Assembly (NCBI RefSeq): GCF_008124835.1
Contig: NZ_VNHW01000011.1
Span: 124,001 to 188,000 of the forward strand
Origin: Blastococcus xanthinilyticus
GTDB taxonomy: Bacteria > Actinomycetota > Actinomycetes > Mycobacteriales > Geodermatophilaceae
Reading direction: 5' to 3'
DNA length: 64,000 bases
Part shown: in pieces, positions 7,847 to 17,259 of the stretch
Layout: the number at the start of each line of letters is the position of its first letter
Numbering within the stretch: position 1 is the first letter of the stretch
Position numbers and translations under genes: made by a program
The notes under the pieces: generated by a model
Databases searched by the model: none
Seen by the model: only the letters and a program-made list of their open reading frames with translations
What the model was told of the DNA's origin: nothing

Positions 7847-9508
7847 GTGGACGAGCTGAGACTCGACGCGAACATCGTCGACTACGGCCTGGTCATCGCC
7901 TACTTCGCCGTCGTCATGCTGATCGGCTTCGCCGCCCGTCGCCGGGTGTCCGACAGCCTCGACTTCTTCCTGTCCGGCCGCTCGCTGCCCGCGTGGGTGA
8001 CCGGGCTGGCGTTCATCTCGGCCAACCTGGGTGCGGTCGAGATCATCGGCATGTCGGCCAACGGCGCGCAGTACGGCATGGCCACCATGCACTACTTCTG
8101 GATCGGCGCGGTCCCGGCCATGCTGTTCCTCGGCATCGTGATGATGCCGTTCTACTACGGGTCCAAGGTCCGTAGCGTTCCCGAGTTCATGCGCCGCCGG
8201 TTCGGCACCGGCGCCCACCTGGTCAACGCGATCAGCTTCGCCGTCGCCCAGGTGCTCATCGCCGGGATCAACCTCTTCCTGCTGGCCACGATCGTCGAGG
8301 CGCTGCTGGGCTGGCCGCTGTGGATCTCCCTCGTCGTCGCGGCGGCGGTGGTGCTCAGCTACATCACCCTGGGCGGGCTGTCGGCGGCGATCTACAACGA
8401 GGTGCTGCAGTTCTTCGTCATCGTCGCGGCGCTCCTGCCGCTCACCCTCATCGGCCTGCACCGGGTCGGCGGGGTCGGCGGGCTGATCGACGAGGTCACC
8501 GCCGCCGGCGGCGAGGAGAAGCTGTCGTCCTGGCCGGCCACCGCGCTGTCGGGATTCGAGAGCCCGGTCTGGTCGGCCGTCGGGATCGTGTTCGGCCTCG
8601 GGTTCGTGCTGTCCTTCGGCTACTGGACCACGAACTTCGTCGAGGTCCAGCGCGCGATGGCCACGAAGTCGATGTCCGCCGCCCGGAGCACGCCGATCAT
8701 CGGCTCGTTCCCGAAGATGTTCATCCCCTTCATCGTGGTGATCCCGGGGCTGATCGCGTCGGTCCTGGTGCCGGAGATCCAGCAGCTGGAGGCAGGGCAG
8801 GAGAGCCCGTTCACCTACAACGAGGCGCTGCTGGCGCTGATCCGCGACGTGCTGCCCAACGGGCTGCTCGGGGTGGCGATCGCCGGCCTGCTCGCCGCGT
8901 TCATGGCCGGCATGGCGGCGAACATCTCGGCGTTCAACACGGTCTTCAGCTACGACCTGTGGCAGCAGTACGTGCGCAAGGACCGCCCCGACCACTACTA
9001 CCTGGTGGTGGGCCGGTGGGCGACCGTCGGGGCCACGGTGGTCGCGATCGGGACGGCGCTGATCGCGGCCGGCTACAGCAACCTGATGGACTACCTGCAG
9101 ACGCTGTTCGGCTTCTTCAACGCCCCGCTGTTCGCGACCTTCATCCTCGGCATGTTCTGGAAGCGGATGACGCCGACGGCCGGCTGGGCCGGGCTGGTGT
9201 CGGGCACCCTCGCCGCAGTCACCGTGTTCGTCCTCAGCGAGACCGGCGTGTTCGACCTGCCCGGTCAGGGCGCCGCCTTCGTGGCCGCCGGCGCGGCGTT
9301 CGTGGTGGACATCCTCGTCAGCGTCGCCGTCACCCAGGTGACGCAGCCCAAGCCGGCGCACGAGCTGGCCGGCCTCGTGTACTCCGAGACGCCCAAGGAG
9401 GACCGCACCGATCCCGAGGCGCACCGCTTGCCCTGGTGGCAGTCCCCGACCAAGCTCGCCGGCATCTCGCTGGTCCTGGTCATCGCCCTCAACCTCGTCT
9501 TCCGCTGA
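7847..9508 (+). CDS. Sodium:solute symporter, SSS family (probable galactose/sugar uptake)
   Basis: A 553-residue polytopic membrane protein with 13-14 hydrophobic segments. DFFLSGRSLPAWVTGLAFI and GAVEIIGMSANGAQYG near the N-terminus are typical of the SglT/YidK branch of sodium:solute symporters, and the SAFNTVFSYDLWQQYV segment is conserved among sugar transporters. GAGG at 7837-7840 is a suitable ribosome-binding site for the GTG at 7847. Position directly after galTK makes galactose or a related hexose the likely substrate; that is inference from context. Confidence 0.9.
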   Translation: MDELRLDANIVDYGLVIAYFAVVMLIGFAARRRVSDSLDFFLSGRSLPAWVTGLAFISANLGAVEIIGMSANGAQYGMATMHYFWIGAVPAMLFLGIVMMPFYYGSKVRSVPEFMRRRFGTGAHLVNAISFAVAQVLIAGINLFLLATIVEALLGWPLWISLVVAAAVVLSYITLGGLSAAIYNEVLQFFVIVAALLPLTLIGLHRVGGVGGLIDEVTAAGGEEKLSSWPATALSGFESPVWSAVGIVFGLGFVLSFGYWTTNFVEVQRAMATKSMSAARSTPIIGSFPKMFIPFIVVIPGLIASVLVPEIQQLEAGQESPFTYNEALLALIRDVLPNGLLGVAIAGLLAAFMAGMAANISAFNTVFSYDLWQQYVRKDRPDHYYLVVGRWATVGATVVAIGTALIAAGYSNLMDYLQTLFGFFNAPLFATFILGMFWKRMTPTAGWAGLVSGTLAAVTVFVLSETGVFDLPGQGAAFVAAGAAFVVDILVSVAVTQVTQPKPAHELAGLVYSETPKEDRTDPEAHRLPWWQSPTKLAGISLVLVIALNLVFR

Positions 9509-9522
9509 GTCAGGAGCCGGAC

Positions 9523-9810
9523 ATGAGCAGCACCGACAACCAGTCGTCGCGCCACTCCGCCGGGGCGTTCGACGTCCGCAACGTCATCGCCGGGTTGATC
9601 GGGCTGTACGGGGTCGTCCTGGTCCTGGTCGGCCTGTTCGGCCAGTCCGCGGCCGACCGGGAGAAGACCGGCGACGTGAACGCCAACCTGTGGGCGGGGA
9701 TCGCCATGGCCGTCTTCGCCCTGGCCTTCGCCCTCTGGACGTGGCTGCGCCCGGTGGTCGTCGACCCCGGCGCCGACGTGACCGGGGACGAGGACCCGGC
9801 CGCGCACTGA
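9523..9810 (+). CDS. Small two-helix membrane protein paired with the symporter
   Basis: A 95-residue protein with two predicted transmembrane helices (around residues 22-44, rich in VVLVLVGLFG, and 60-80, WAGIAMAVFALAFALWTWL) and an acidic C-terminal tail. CAGGAG at 9511-9516 precedes the ATG, and only 14 bp separate it from the symporter stop. It does not look like the DUF485 or DUF4212 small subunits of other sodium symporters. A regulatory or assembly partner of the symporter is a reasonable guess, but no function can be assigned. Confidence 0.8.
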   Translation: MSSTDNQSSRHSAGAFDVRNVIAGLIGLYGVVLVLVGLFGQSAADREKTGDVNANLWAGIAMAVFALAFALWTWLRPVVVDPGADVTGDEDPAAH

Positions 9811-9824
9811 GCCCACCCGACCGT

Positions 9825-10526
9825 TCAGCGGGCGGCTCGGGAGATTGCCGCCGAGGCGTCGAGCACCGCCCCGATGACCTCGGCGCCGGGCCGGCGGCCG
9901 AGCCGTTCCACCGGGCCGGAGATGGACACTGCGCCGAGGACCGCGCCCGAGCCGTCGCGCACGGGCGCCGACAGCGAGGCCACCCCGGCCTCGCGCTCGG
10001 CGACGCTGTGCGCCCAGCCGCGGCGGCGGACGTCGAGCAGCGTCCGGGCGGTGAAGCTGGCGTTGGGCAGCAGCCGGTTCACCTCGTCGGCGGGCATGAA
10101 GGCGAGCAGGGCGTGCGCGGCCGAGCCCGCGGTCATGGGGAGGCGGGCGCCCACCGGCACCGTGTCCCGGAGCCCGCTGGTGCGCTCCGCGGCGGCCACG
10201 CACACGCGGGTCGCGCCGTCCCGGACGTAGAACTGGGCGCTCTCGCCGGTGGTGTCGCGCAGGGTGGCCAGGTGCCGGCCGGCGATCTCGCCGATGTCGG
10301 CCGTGCCGCGGCCGAGCTCCGCGAGCGCCGGGCCGGGTGCCCAGCTGCCCCCGTCGGTGCGGCGCACCAGGCGGTGACCCTCCAGCGCGACGGCCAGCCG
10401 GTGGGCGGTCGCGCGCGGCAGGCCGGTGCGCGTCACGAGCTCGGCGAGCGTCGCCGGCTCCTGTGCCACGGCGTGCAGGATCGATACCGCTTTGTCCAAG
10501 ACCGCTACCGGGTTAGGCTGTCCCAC
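9825..10526 (-). CDS. ndgR: IclR-family transcriptional regulator (NdgR/LtbR-like)
   Basis: A 233-residue regulator with an N-terminal winged helix (ATLAELVTRTGLPRATAHRL) and a C-terminal IclR effector domain (RERTSGLRDTVPVG-like region, RRRGWAHSVAEREAGVASL). Divergence from leuCD and the sequence match the actinobacterial NdgR/LtbR group, which represses leucine and other amino-acid genes. I prefer the GTG at 10526 to the GTG at 10547: the N-terminus then aligns with the Streptomyces protein as I recall it, and the longer version would place the start codon inside the operator palindrome. It converges on the symporter partner gene. Confidence 0.9.
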   Translation of the reverse strand: MGQPNPVAVLDKAVSILHAVAQEPATLAELVTRTGLPRATAHRLAVALEGHRLVRRTDGGSWAPGPALAELGRGTADIGEIAGRHLATLRDTTGESAQFYVRDGATRVCVAAAERTSGLRDTVPVGARLPMTAGSAAHALLAFMPADEVNRLLPNASFTARTLLDVRRRGWAHSVAEREAGVASLSAPVRDGSGAVLGAVSISGPVERLGRRPGAEVIGAVLDASAAISRAAR

Positions 10527-10557
10527 ACAGCAATACTTGCATCCCACAATGTGAGAT
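10521..10557. promoter_or_regulatory. ndgR-leuC operator region
   Basis: The palindrome ATCCCACAATGTGAGAT (10541-10557) is symmetric about 10549 with one mismatched pair. Its TCCCACA half-site recurs in direct orientation at 10521-10527, exactly 21 bp (two helical turns) away. The palindrome lies between TTGCAT (10537-10542) and TACAGC (10561-10566), which are a plausible 18-bp-spaced promoter for leuC, so bound repressor would block it. It also covers the 5' region of ndgR, allowing autoregulation. Confidence 0.6.
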
Positions 10558-10602
10558 CGCTACAGCGACCACCCGAGTGGGTGCCCGGTGAGAGGACGAA
10601 CC

Positions 10603-12009
10603 GTGCCGAAGACCCTGGCCGAGAAGGTCTACGACGCCCACGTCGTGCGGAGCACCGAGGGTGAGCCCGACCTGCTCTACATCGACCTCCACCTCGTGCA
10701 CGAGGTCACCAGCCCGCAGGCGTTCGACGGGCTGCGGGCCGCCGGGCGCACGGTCCGCCACCCCGAGCTCACGATGGCGACCGAGGACCACAACGTCCCC
10801 ACGCTGGACATCCTGGCCCCCATCGCCGACCCGGTCAGCCGCGCCCAGGTCGAGGCGCTGCGGAAGAACGCCGCGGAGTTCGGCATCCGGCTGGCCCCGA
10901 TGGGCGACCGCGACCAGGGCATCGTGCACGTCATCGGCCCGCAGCTGGGCCTCACCCAGCCGGGCATGACCATCGTCTGCGGCGACAGTCACACCTCCAC
11001 CCACGGCGCCTTCGGGGCCCTGGCCTTCGGCATCGGGACCAGCGAGGTCGAGCACGTGCTGGCCACCCAGACCCTGCCGCAGTACCGGCCGAAGCAGATG
11101 TCGGTCACCGTGGAGGGCGAGCTGGCGCCCGGCGTCTCGGCGAAGGACGTCATCCTGGCCGTCATCGCGCAGATCGGCACCAACGGCGCCGCCGGTCACG
11201 TCATCGAGTACCGCGGGAGCGCGATCGAGGCGCTGTCGATGGAGGCGCGGATGACGATCTGCAACATGTCCATCGAGGCCGGCGCGAAGGCCGGTCTGAT
11301 CGCCCCGGACCGCACGACCTTCGACTTCCTGCAGGGGCGCCCGCACGCCCCGCAGGGCGCCGACTGGGACGCCGCCGTCGAGTACTGGTCGACGCTGCGC
11401 ACCGACGAGGGCGCGGTCTTCGACGCCGAGGTGGTCCTCGACGCCGGGACGCTCACGCCGTTCGTCACGTGGGGCACCAACCCGGGCCAGGGCCTGCCGA
11501 TCAGCGAGCGGGTGCCCGACCCGGCGCAGATCGCCGACGAGGGCGAGCGCCACGCCGCCGAGCAGGCGCTGGCCTACATGGGCCTGACGCCGGGCACGCC
11601 GCTCACCGAGATCGAGGTCGACACCGTCTTCCTCGGCTCGTGCACCAACGGCCGGATCGAGGACCTGCGGGTCGCCGCCGACCTGCTGCGCGGCAAGCGG
11701 ATCGACGCGGGCACCCGCATGCTCGTCGTCCCCGGCTCGGTCGGGGTGAAGAACCAGGCCGAGGCCGAGGGGCTGGACCGGGTGTTCGTCGAGGCGGGCG
11801 CCGAGTGGCGCGGTGCCGGCTGCTCGATGTGCCTGGGCATGAACCCCGACCAGCTCAAGCCCGGCGAGCGGTCGGCCTCGACCAGCAACCGCAACTTCCA
11901 GGGCCGCCAGGGCAAGGGCGGGCGCACCCACCTGGTCTCGCCGTCGGTGGCCGCCGCCACCGCGCTCACCGGCCGCCTGACCGCCCCCGCCGACCTGACC
12001 ACCGCCTGA
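10603..12009 (+). CDS. leuC: 3-isopropylmalate dehydratase, large subunit
   Basis: A 468-residue aconitase-family subunit. With LeuD it isomerises 2-isopropylmalate to 3-isopropylmalate in leucine synthesis. The three cysteine ligands of the 4Fe-4S cluster are visible as Cys347 ([12 protein letters not shown]) and Cys407/Cys410 ([11 protein letters not shown]); [13 protein letters not shown] is the substrate-site motif. I chose the GTG at 10603 because AGAGGA at 10591-10596 gives a proper ribosome-binding site; GTG 10588 lies inside it. leuD follows after 17 bp. Confidence 0.97.
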   Translation: MPKTLAEKVYDAHVVRSTEGEPDLLYIDLHLVHEVTSPQAFDGLRAAGRTVRHPELTMATEDHNVPTLDILAPIADPVSRAQVEALRKNAAEFGIRLAPMGDRDQGIVHVIGPQLGLTQPGMTIVCGDSHTSTHGAFGALAFGIGTSEVEHVLATQTLPQYRPKQMSVTVEGELAPGVSAKDVILAVIAQIGTNGAAGHVIEYRGSAIEALSMEARMTICNMSIEAGAKAGLIAPDRTTFDFLQGRPHAPQGADWDAAVEYWSTLRTDEGAVFDAEVVLDAGTLTPFVTWGTNPGQGLPISERVPDPAQIADEGERHAAEQALAYMGLTPGTPLTEIEVDTVFLGSCTNGRIEDLRVAADLLRGKRIDAGTRMLVVPGSVGVKNQAEAEGLDRVFVEAGAEWRGAGCSMCLGMNPDQLKPGERSASTSNRNFQGRQGKGGRTHLVSPSVAAATALTGRLTAPADLTTA

Positions 12010-12026
12010 GCCCCGGAGCGAGCGAC

Positions 12027-12635
12027 ATGGACGCCTTCACCACGCACACCGGCACGGCCGCGCCGCTGCGCCGCAGCGCCGTCGACACCGACCAGATCAT
12101 CCCGGCCGAGTACCTCAAGCGGATCACCCGCACCGGCTTCGAGGACGGGCTGTTCGTCGCCTGGCGCACCAACGAGCCCGACTTCGTGCTGAACAAGCCG
12201 GAGTACGCCGACGCCTCGATCCTGGTGGCCGGCCCCGACTTCGGCACCGGGTCCTCGCGCGAGCACGCCGTCTGGGCGCTGCTCGACGGCGGCTTCCGGG
12301 TGGTCATCTCCTCCCGGTTCGCCGACATCTTCAAGAACAACTCCACCAAGTCGGGGCTGCTCACCGTCGTGCTGCCGCAGGCCGACGTCGAGGCGCTGTG
12401 GGCCGCCGTCGAGGCAGACCCCACCACCCCGGTGACCGTCGACCTGCAGACCAAGCAGGTCACCTACGGCGACACCACGGTGCCGTTCGAGATCCAGGAC
12501 TACGTGCGGTGGCGGCTGCTCGAGGGGCTCGACGACGTCGGGCTCACCGAGCGGCACCTCGACGACATCGAGGCGTTCGAGGGCCGGCGGCCGGCCTGGC
12601 TGCCCACGGCCCTCCCGGCGCTCCCGGCGCTCTGA
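12027..12635 (+). CDS. leuD: 3-isopropylmalate dehydratase, small subunit
   Basis: A 202-residue swivel-domain subunit that completes the LeuCD heterodimer. It has the conserved [15 protein letters not shown] near the N-terminus and [17 protein letters not shown], the substrate-contacting loop. It is co-transcribed with leuC under the putative NdgR operator. In Mycobacterium, hupB follows leuD; here no hupB is present and a 60-bp palindrome ends the unit. Confidence 0.97.
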   Translation: MDAFTTHTGTAAPLRRSAVDTDQIIPAEYLKRITRTGFEDGLFVAWRTNEPDFVLNKPEYADASILVAGPDFGTGSSREHAVWALLDGGFRVVISSRFADIFKNNSTKSGLLTVVLPQADVEALWAAVEADPTTPVTVDLQTKQVTYGDTTVPFEIQDYVRWRLLEGLDDVGLTERHLDDIEAFEGRRPAWLPTALPALPAL

Positions 12636-12647
12636 CCTGCGCCCATG

Positions 12648-12707
12648 GGCATAGGAAGCTCTACGTGCGTTCTCGGCCCCGGGAACGCACGGAGAGCTTC
12701 CTATGCC
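12648..12707. terminator. 60-bp palindrome (copy 1), probable bidirectional terminator
   Basis: Two 25-base arms (12648-12672 and 12683-12707) pair with a single A-G mismatch around the 10-base loop TCGGCCCCGG. The arms begin GGCATAGGAAGCTCTAC; the inner eight bases are GTGCGTTC. It lies between convergent leuD and mutT1, and the mutT1 stop (TAG on the minus strand, 12701-12703) is inside the right arm. A second element with the same outer 17 bases, arm length and loop length is at 39539-39598. Confidence 0.75.
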
Positions 12708-13636
12708 TGGGAGGGGGCGTCGGGGTCGGGCTCGAAGTCGCGGTAGTAGTCGGCCACCAGCGCGCCCGGCCGGCCACCGAGGGCCCACGTGCTGCCCTTG
12801 GCCGCGGGCGGGAGCAGCCCCCGGACGCCGTGGCCGTGCACGCCCAGCGCCTGTAGCACCGCGGGGATCACGCCGCCCTGGCTGCAGACGACGGTGACGC
12901 CCGGGTGCGCCCGGGGCACGAGCAGCCGATCGACCGCCGTGAGCGCGGCCTGCGGGTCGTCGGCGAAGCACGCCTCGCCGAACTCGGGCCGGTCGTGCAC
13001 CCCCAGGCCCATGGTCTCCGCGAGGGGCTCGACCGTCGCGCGGCAGCGCAGCGGGGGTGCCGTCGCGATGGCCTCGGGCTCGAAGAGCGACAGCGCCTCG
13101 GCGAGCCGCCGCGCCTGCCGTCGCCCTCTCTCGTCCAGCGGGCGCTGCTCGTCCGGGCCGTCGAACTCCTGCTTGCTCCCGGCCCGGCCGTGGCGGACCA
13201 GCAGCAGCTCCACCTCGCGCGGGACGTCGGTCCGCGCCGCGTCGGTGATCACCAGCCGGTCGTGGTCGTGGGTGACCAGCGCGGCGGCGTCGTCGGGAGC
13301 GAGCCAGCGCAGCTCGTCCACCTCGTCGTTGGCGGCGAAGGAGCCCCCGACGCACCGCATGAGCCAGTAGTCCACGTGCTTGGGCACGCCGTCGACCGAG
13401 TACTGCGTCGTCGGCCCGCGGCGCCCGGCGACCACGTCGAGGCCGGTCTCCTCGACCACCTCGCGGCAGGCGGCGGCCAGCGCGTGCTCCCCGGCGTCGA
13501 GCTTGCCCTTCGGCAGGGACCAGTCGTCGTAGCGGGGCCGGTGGACGACGGCGATCTCGAGGCCGTCGTCCCCGGCCGGGCGCCACACCACGCCGCCGGC
13601 GGCGGCGATGGTGCGCGGGTCAGCCGGCGAGGCCAT
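12701..13636 (-). CDS. mutT1: NUDIX hydrolase fused to a histidine phosphatase domain (MutT1-like)
   Basis: A 311-residue two-domain protein. The N-terminal NUDIX domain (residues about 8-135) has [20 protein letters not shown] followed by TGLDVVAG, the Nudix box. The C-terminal domain is a phosphoglycerate-mutase-like histidine phosphatase with [12 protein letters not shown] (RHG motif). Mycobacterial MutT1 has this architecture and sanitises 8-oxo-(d)GTP or hydrolyses diadenosine polyphosphates. Its ATG lies within the last codons of ppk (17-nt overlap), so it is the third gene of the cofC-ppk-mutT1 operon, the same neighbours as in Mycobacterium. Confidence 0.92.
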   Translation of the reverse strand: MASPADPRTIAAAGGVVWRPAGDDGLEIAVVHRPRYDDWSLPKGKLDAGEHALAAACREVVEETGLDVVAGRRGPTTQYSVDGVPKHVDYWLMRCVGGSFAANDEVDELRWLAPDDAAALVTHDHDRLVITDAARTDVPREVELLLVRHGRAGSKQEFDGPDEQRPLDERGRRQARRLAEALSLFEPEAIATAPPLRCRATVEPLAETMGLGVHDRPEFGEACFADDPQAALTAVDRLLVPRAHPGVTVVCSQGGVIPAVLQALGVHGHGVRGLLPPAAKGSTWALGGRPGALVADYYRDFEPDPDAPSQA

Positions 13637-15707
13637 GGATCCGGCGCAGCAGCTCTGCCTGGTAGTCCCGTCCCTCCGACCGCACCCACTGCCCGTCGCT
13701 GCCCAGCTCCCAGGAGCGCACGCCCGGAGCCATGGCCGGGCTCAGCGACTGGTCCAGCTGGGTGCGCGCCGCCTCGTCGCAGACCCGCAGCAGCACCTCG
13801 ACCCGGCGGTCCAGGTTGCGGTGCATGAGGTCGGAGCTGCCGATCCACCACTCGGGCTCACCGGCGTTCTCGAAGGAGATGACCCGCGAGTGCTCGAGGA
13901 ACCGGCCGACGATCGAGCGCACCCGGATCGTCTCGGACAGCCCCGGGACACCCGGCCGCAGCGCGCAGATGCCGCGGATGAACAGCTCCACCGGCACGCC
14001 TGCCCTCGACGCCTCGTAGAGGGCGTCGATGAGCCGCTCGTCGACCAGCGAGTTCACCTTGATCCGGATCCCGGAGGGCCGGCCCTCGGCGGCGTGCCGC
14101 GCCTCCCGGCGGATCTTCTCCAGCAGCCCGTTGCGGATGCCGTGCGGCGCCACCATCAGGGTGCGGTAGTTGGTCTGCCGCGAGTACCCGGTGAGGGTGT
14201 TGAACAGGTCGGTGAGGTCGGCGCCGACCCGCGGGTCGGCGGTGAGGATGCCGAGGTCCTCGTAGATCCGGGCGGTCTTGGGGTTGTAGTTGCCCGTGCC
14301 GATGTGGCAGTAGCGGCGGATCACGCCCTGCTCCCGGCGCACCACCAGCGCGGTCTTGCAGTGGGTCTTCAGACCCACGAGGCCGTAGACGACGTGGCAG
14401 CCGGCGCGCTCCAGCGAGCGGGCCCAGGTGATGTTGGCCTCCTCGTCGAACCGCGCCTTGATCTCGACCAGGACGACGACCTGCTTGCCCGCCTCGGCCG
14501 CCTCGATCAGCGCGTTGACGATGGGCGAGTCACCGGAGGTCCGGTAGAGGGTCTGCTTGATCGCGAGCACGTTCGGGTCGGCGGCCGCCTGCTCGATGAA
14601 CCGCTGCACGCTGGTGGCGAACGAGTGGTACGGGTGGTGGACCAGGACGTCGCCCTCGCGGAGGGTGGCGAACACGCTCTTGGGCGTCTCGCCCTCGGAC
14701 AGCCGCGGGTGGGTGGCCGGCACGAAGGGGTCGTCCTTGAGCTCGGGCCGGTCCAGGTCGTAGAGCGCCATGAGCGCGGCCAGGTCCAGCAGCCCGGGCA
14801 CGTGCACGACGTCGTCCGGCGAGACCTCCAGCTCGGACATGAGCACCTCGAGGATGCGCGGGTCCATCGGCTCGGCGACCTCCAGCCGCACCGCGGGCCC
14901 GAACCGCCGCCGGGCGAGCTCGCGCTCCAGGGCCTGCAGCAGGTCCTCGTCGCGGTCCTCCTCCACCTCGACGTCGGCGTTGCGGGTGACGCGGAAGAAG
15001 TGGTGGTCGAGAACCTCGAGCCCGGGGAACAGCTGGCCCAGGTGGGCGGCGATGAGGTCCTCGAGCGGGAGGAAGGTCGCGGTGTCGTCACCCGTGTTCA
15101 CCGCCACGAAGCGCGGGACGTTGTTCGGCACCTTCAGCCGGGCGAACCGCGGCGCCCCCGTCTCGGGGTCGCGGACCGAGACGGCGAGGTTCAGCGACAG
15201 CCCGCTGATGTAGGGGAAGGGGTGCGCGGGGTCGACGGCCAGCGGGGTGAGCACCGGGAAGACCTGGTCGCGGAAGTAGTCCCGCAGCCGCCGAGCCGCG
15301 TCGTCGGCGAGGTCCTCCCAGTGGACGATGCGGATGCCGCACTCCTCCAGCCGGGGGAGGACGTCCTTGTTGAAGACGTCGGAGTGCCGCTGGACCAGCT
15401 CCTGGGTGCGGGCGGTCACCAGCTCCAGCTGCTCCCGGATGGTCAGGCCGTCGGGGGAGCGGACGGTGAGGCCGGTGCTCTGCCGCCGCTTCAGCCCGGC
15501 GATGCGCACCATGAAGAACTCGTCGAGGTTGCTGGCGAAGATGGCCAGGAACTTGACCCGCTCGAGGAGGGGCGCCGAGTCGTCCTCGGCGAGCTCGAGC
15601 ACGCGGGCGTTGAAGTCCAGCCAGGACAGTTCCCGGTTCAGGAACCGGTCGGCGGGCAGGTCGGGGGTCCGGTCGCTGTCGCTGGGCACCTGGTCATCGT
15701 GCCGCAC
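13620..15707 (-). CDS. ppk: Polyphosphate kinase
   Basis: A 695-residue PPK1 that reversibly transfers the ATP gamma-phosphate to polyphosphate. Four-domain hallmarks are present: [19 protein letters not shown] and [16 protein letters not shown] at the N-terminus, [13 protein letters not shown] containing the autophosphorylated His, and [19 protein letters not shown]. The length is normal for the actinobacterial enzyme. The GTG at 15707 overlaps the cofC 3' end by 14 nt; GTG at 15689 is an alternative just past the cofC stop. No Shine-Dalgarno is obvious for either, so translation is probably coupled to cofC. Confidence 0.97.
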   Translation of the reverse strand: MRHDDQVPSDSDRTPDLPADRFLNRELSWLDFNARVLELAEDDSAPLLERVKFLAIFASNLDEFFMVRIAGLKRRQSTGLTVRSPDGLTIREQLELVTARTQELVQRHSDVFNKDVLPRLEECGIRIVHWEDLADDAARRLRDYFRDQVFPVLTPLAVDPAHPFPYISGLSLNLAVSVRDPETGAPRFARLKVPNNVPRFVAVNTGDDTATFLPLEDLIAAHLGQLFPGLEVLDHHFFRVTRNADVEVEEDRDEDLLQALERELARRRFGPAVRLEVAEPMDPRILEVLMSELEVSPDDVVHVPGLLDLAALMALYDLDRPELKDDPFVPATHPRLSEGETPKSVFATLREGDVLVHHPYHSFATSVQRFIEQAAADPNVLAIKQTLYRTSGDSPIVNALIEAAEAGKQVVVLVEIKARFDEEANITWARSLERAGCHVVYGLVGLKTHCKTALVVRREQGVIRRYCHIGTGNYNPKTARIYEDLGILTADPRVGADLTDLFNTLTGYSRQTNYRTLMVAPHGIRNGLLEKIRREARHAAEGRPSGIRIKVNSLVDERLIDALYEASRAGVPVELFIRGICALRPGVPGLSETIRVRSIVGRFLEHSRVISFENAGEPEWWIGSSDLMHRNLDRRVEVLLRVCDEAARTQLDQSLSPAMAPGVRSWELGSDGQWVRSEGRDYQAELLRRIHGLAG

Positions 15708-16347
15708 GGAGGTGAATGGCGAGAATCGGCGAGGTCGAGACCAGCTCCGCGGTGCGCCGCCCCGCCCCCAGGTCGAGGGCGGCCCGCAGGTCGTCCGGGG
15801 TGTCGACGTCCCGCAGCAGCCCGGGCCAGTCGCCGGTCAGCGGGACGGCGCCGTCGTCGAGGTGGGCACGGGCCGACCCGCGGCCGAACCGCGGCCGCAG
15901 CGCCTCGCCGTAGGCCGTCAGCAGGGTGGTGCCGGTGCCCTGCGCGTCGGCCACGAAGCAGCGCGGCCGCGCCTCCGCCGCCGCCAGGGCCGCCGCCAGC
16001 TCCGCGGGCCGCAGCGCGGGCAGGTCGGAGGAGAGCGCGGCGACGGCCGGCCCGTCGGCCTGCCGGGCGCCGTGCTCGAGCGCGGGGTTCAGCCCCCGGT
16101 CCGGCTCGTCGGCGACGGTGCGGGCGCCCAGCCCGCGCACCAGGTCCGCGGCCACCGGCTCGTCGGTGACCACCACCACCGACCCGACCCGCGGGCAGGC
16201 GACCGCCGCGGCGACGGTGTCCGCGAGCAGGGCGAGCACCAGGGCCGCGTGGTCGGCGCCGGGCCGCCCGGTGAGCGGCTGCAGCCGGGTCTTCGCGACG
16301 GCGAGCCGTTTCGCGGGGACGACGACCGACCAGAGGGGCACGGTCAC
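15694..16347 (-). CDS. cofC: 2-phospho-L-lactate/phosphoenolpyruvate guanylyltransferase (F420 synthesis)
   Basis: A 217-residue nucleotidyltransferase with [17 protein letters not shown], the Rossmann-like GTP-binding start of CofC/FbiD, plus VVVTDEP and [14 protein letters not shown]. In actinobacteria the enzyme guanylylates phosphoenolpyruvate as the first step of cofactor F420 side-chain assembly. fbiA and fbiB are not in this window. It heads an overlapping operon with ppk and mutT1. GTG at 16341 is an equally possible start. Confidence 0.9.
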   Translation of the reverse strand: MTVPLWSVVVPAKRLAVAKTRLQPLTGRPGADHAALVLALLADTVAAAVACPRVGSVVVVTDEPVAADLVRGLGARTVADEPDRGLNPALEHGARQADGPAVAALSSDLPALRPAELAAALAAAEARPRCFVADAQGTGTTLLTAYGEALRPRFGRGSARAHLDDGAVPLTGDWPGLLRDVDTPDDLRAALDLGAGRRTAELVSTSPILAIHLRAAR

Positions 16348-16354
16348 AATGTGA
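16344..16354. promoter_or_regulatory. Palindrome TCACAATGTGA at the cofC start
   Basis: A perfect 11-bp inverted repeat overlapping the cofC start. The core CACAATGTGAG is identical to the core of the ndgR-leuC operator at 10545-10555. It could be a second site for the same IclR-type regulator, or chance. Confidence 0.3.
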
Positions 16355-16455
16355 GCACACCGGAGCGGACCGGCCGGCCGGCCGGGACCCGGTCGTCCAC
16401 CGGCCGGGGCACGGGTCGATCATGGGCGGGCCCACAGGAGAGGGGAGGCGGCGCG

Positions 16456-17259
16456 ATGACGGGAGGATCCTCCTCGCGCGGCCCGGGCGCGGCCCGCCGC
16501 GGCAGGTGGGCCACCCGCGGGCCCCTCTCCCCGGCACTGACGCTGTGCATCGCGGTCATCTACCCGGTGGCCGCGCTGCTGTTCCGCCTGCGCTACCGGC
16601 ACGGCGACCGGATCCCGGTGCGCGGGCCGGTGCTGCTCGTGGTCAACCACGTCTCGGTGCTGGACCCCTTCGCCTGCGCCCGGCTGGTCTTGGACCACGG
16701 GCGCATCCCGCACTTCCTCGCCAAGGAGGCGGTGTTCCGGGGGCGGGCCGGCCGGATCCTGCGGGCGGCCGGCCAGATCCCCGTCGCCCGATACTCCTCG
16801 GCCGTACGCGGCTCTCTGGACGCGGCCGTGGCCGACCTGGCGGCCGGTGGGCTGGTGGTCATCTACCCGGAGGGCACGGTCACCCGGGACCCGGACTGGT
16901 GGCCGATGCAGGCGCGCACCGGCGCGGCCCACCTGGCGCTCCGCACCGAGACCGTCGTCCTGCCGGTCGCGCAGTGGGGCCCGCAACGGGTGCACGACTA
17001 CCACTCCGCGAAGCTGCACCTGCGGCTGCGCACGCCCACCGACTACCTCGTCGGCGAGCCGATCGACCTCTGCGCCCTTCGGGCCGAGGTCCGGGCGGGC
17101 CGCCCGCTGACCACCGACCTGCTGCGGGAGACGACCGATCTGATGATGTCCAGAGTGCGCGACCAGCTGGCCGAGCTCCGCGGTGAACCGGCGCCGCCGT
17201 CGGTCCACCCCGGTCCGGCCCGCGAGCGCCGCGCCGGCGGCCCCGGGACCGCCGCGTGA
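16456..17259 (+). CDS. 1-acyl-sn-glycerol-3-phosphate acyltransferase family protein (PlsC-like)
   Basis: A 267-residue membrane-associated acyltransferase with one N-terminal hydrophobic segment ([16 protein letters not shown]). The catalytic NHVSVLDPF (HX4D) lies near residues 56-64 and the phosphate-binding YPEGTVTRD near 136-144. It would acylate lysophosphatidate or a related acceptor on the cytoplasmic face. GGGGAGG at 16442-16448 is a strong ribosome-binding site for the ATG. The stop overlaps the gpsA start, so acyl-acceptor supply (glycerol-3-phosphate) and acylation are encoded together. Confidence 0.92.
   Translation: MTGGSSSRGPGAARRGRWATRGPLSPALTLCIAVIYPVAALLFRLRYRHGDRIPVRGPVLLVVNHVSVLDPFACARLVLDHGRIPHFLAKEAVFRGRAGRILRAAGQIPVARYSSAVRGSLDAAVADLAAGGLVVIYPEGTVTRDPDWWPMQARTGAAHLALRTETVVLPVAQWGPQRVHDYHSAKLHLRLRTPTDYLVGEPIDLCALRAEVRAGRPLTTDLLRETTDLMMSRVRDQLAELRGEPAPPSVHPGPARERRAGGPGTAA

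Noticed and set aside
10527-10547. Longer start for the IclR regulator at GTG 10547
   Set aside because: It would add a Cys-rich seven-residue extension and put the start codon inside the operator palindrome; the start at 10526 aligns with known family N-termini as I recall them.
12648-12707. Palindrome considered as an IS end or att site
   Set aside because: No transposase, integrase or target-site duplication is visible at either copy. Position between convergent genes fits a terminator better, though a mobile origin of the family is not excluded.
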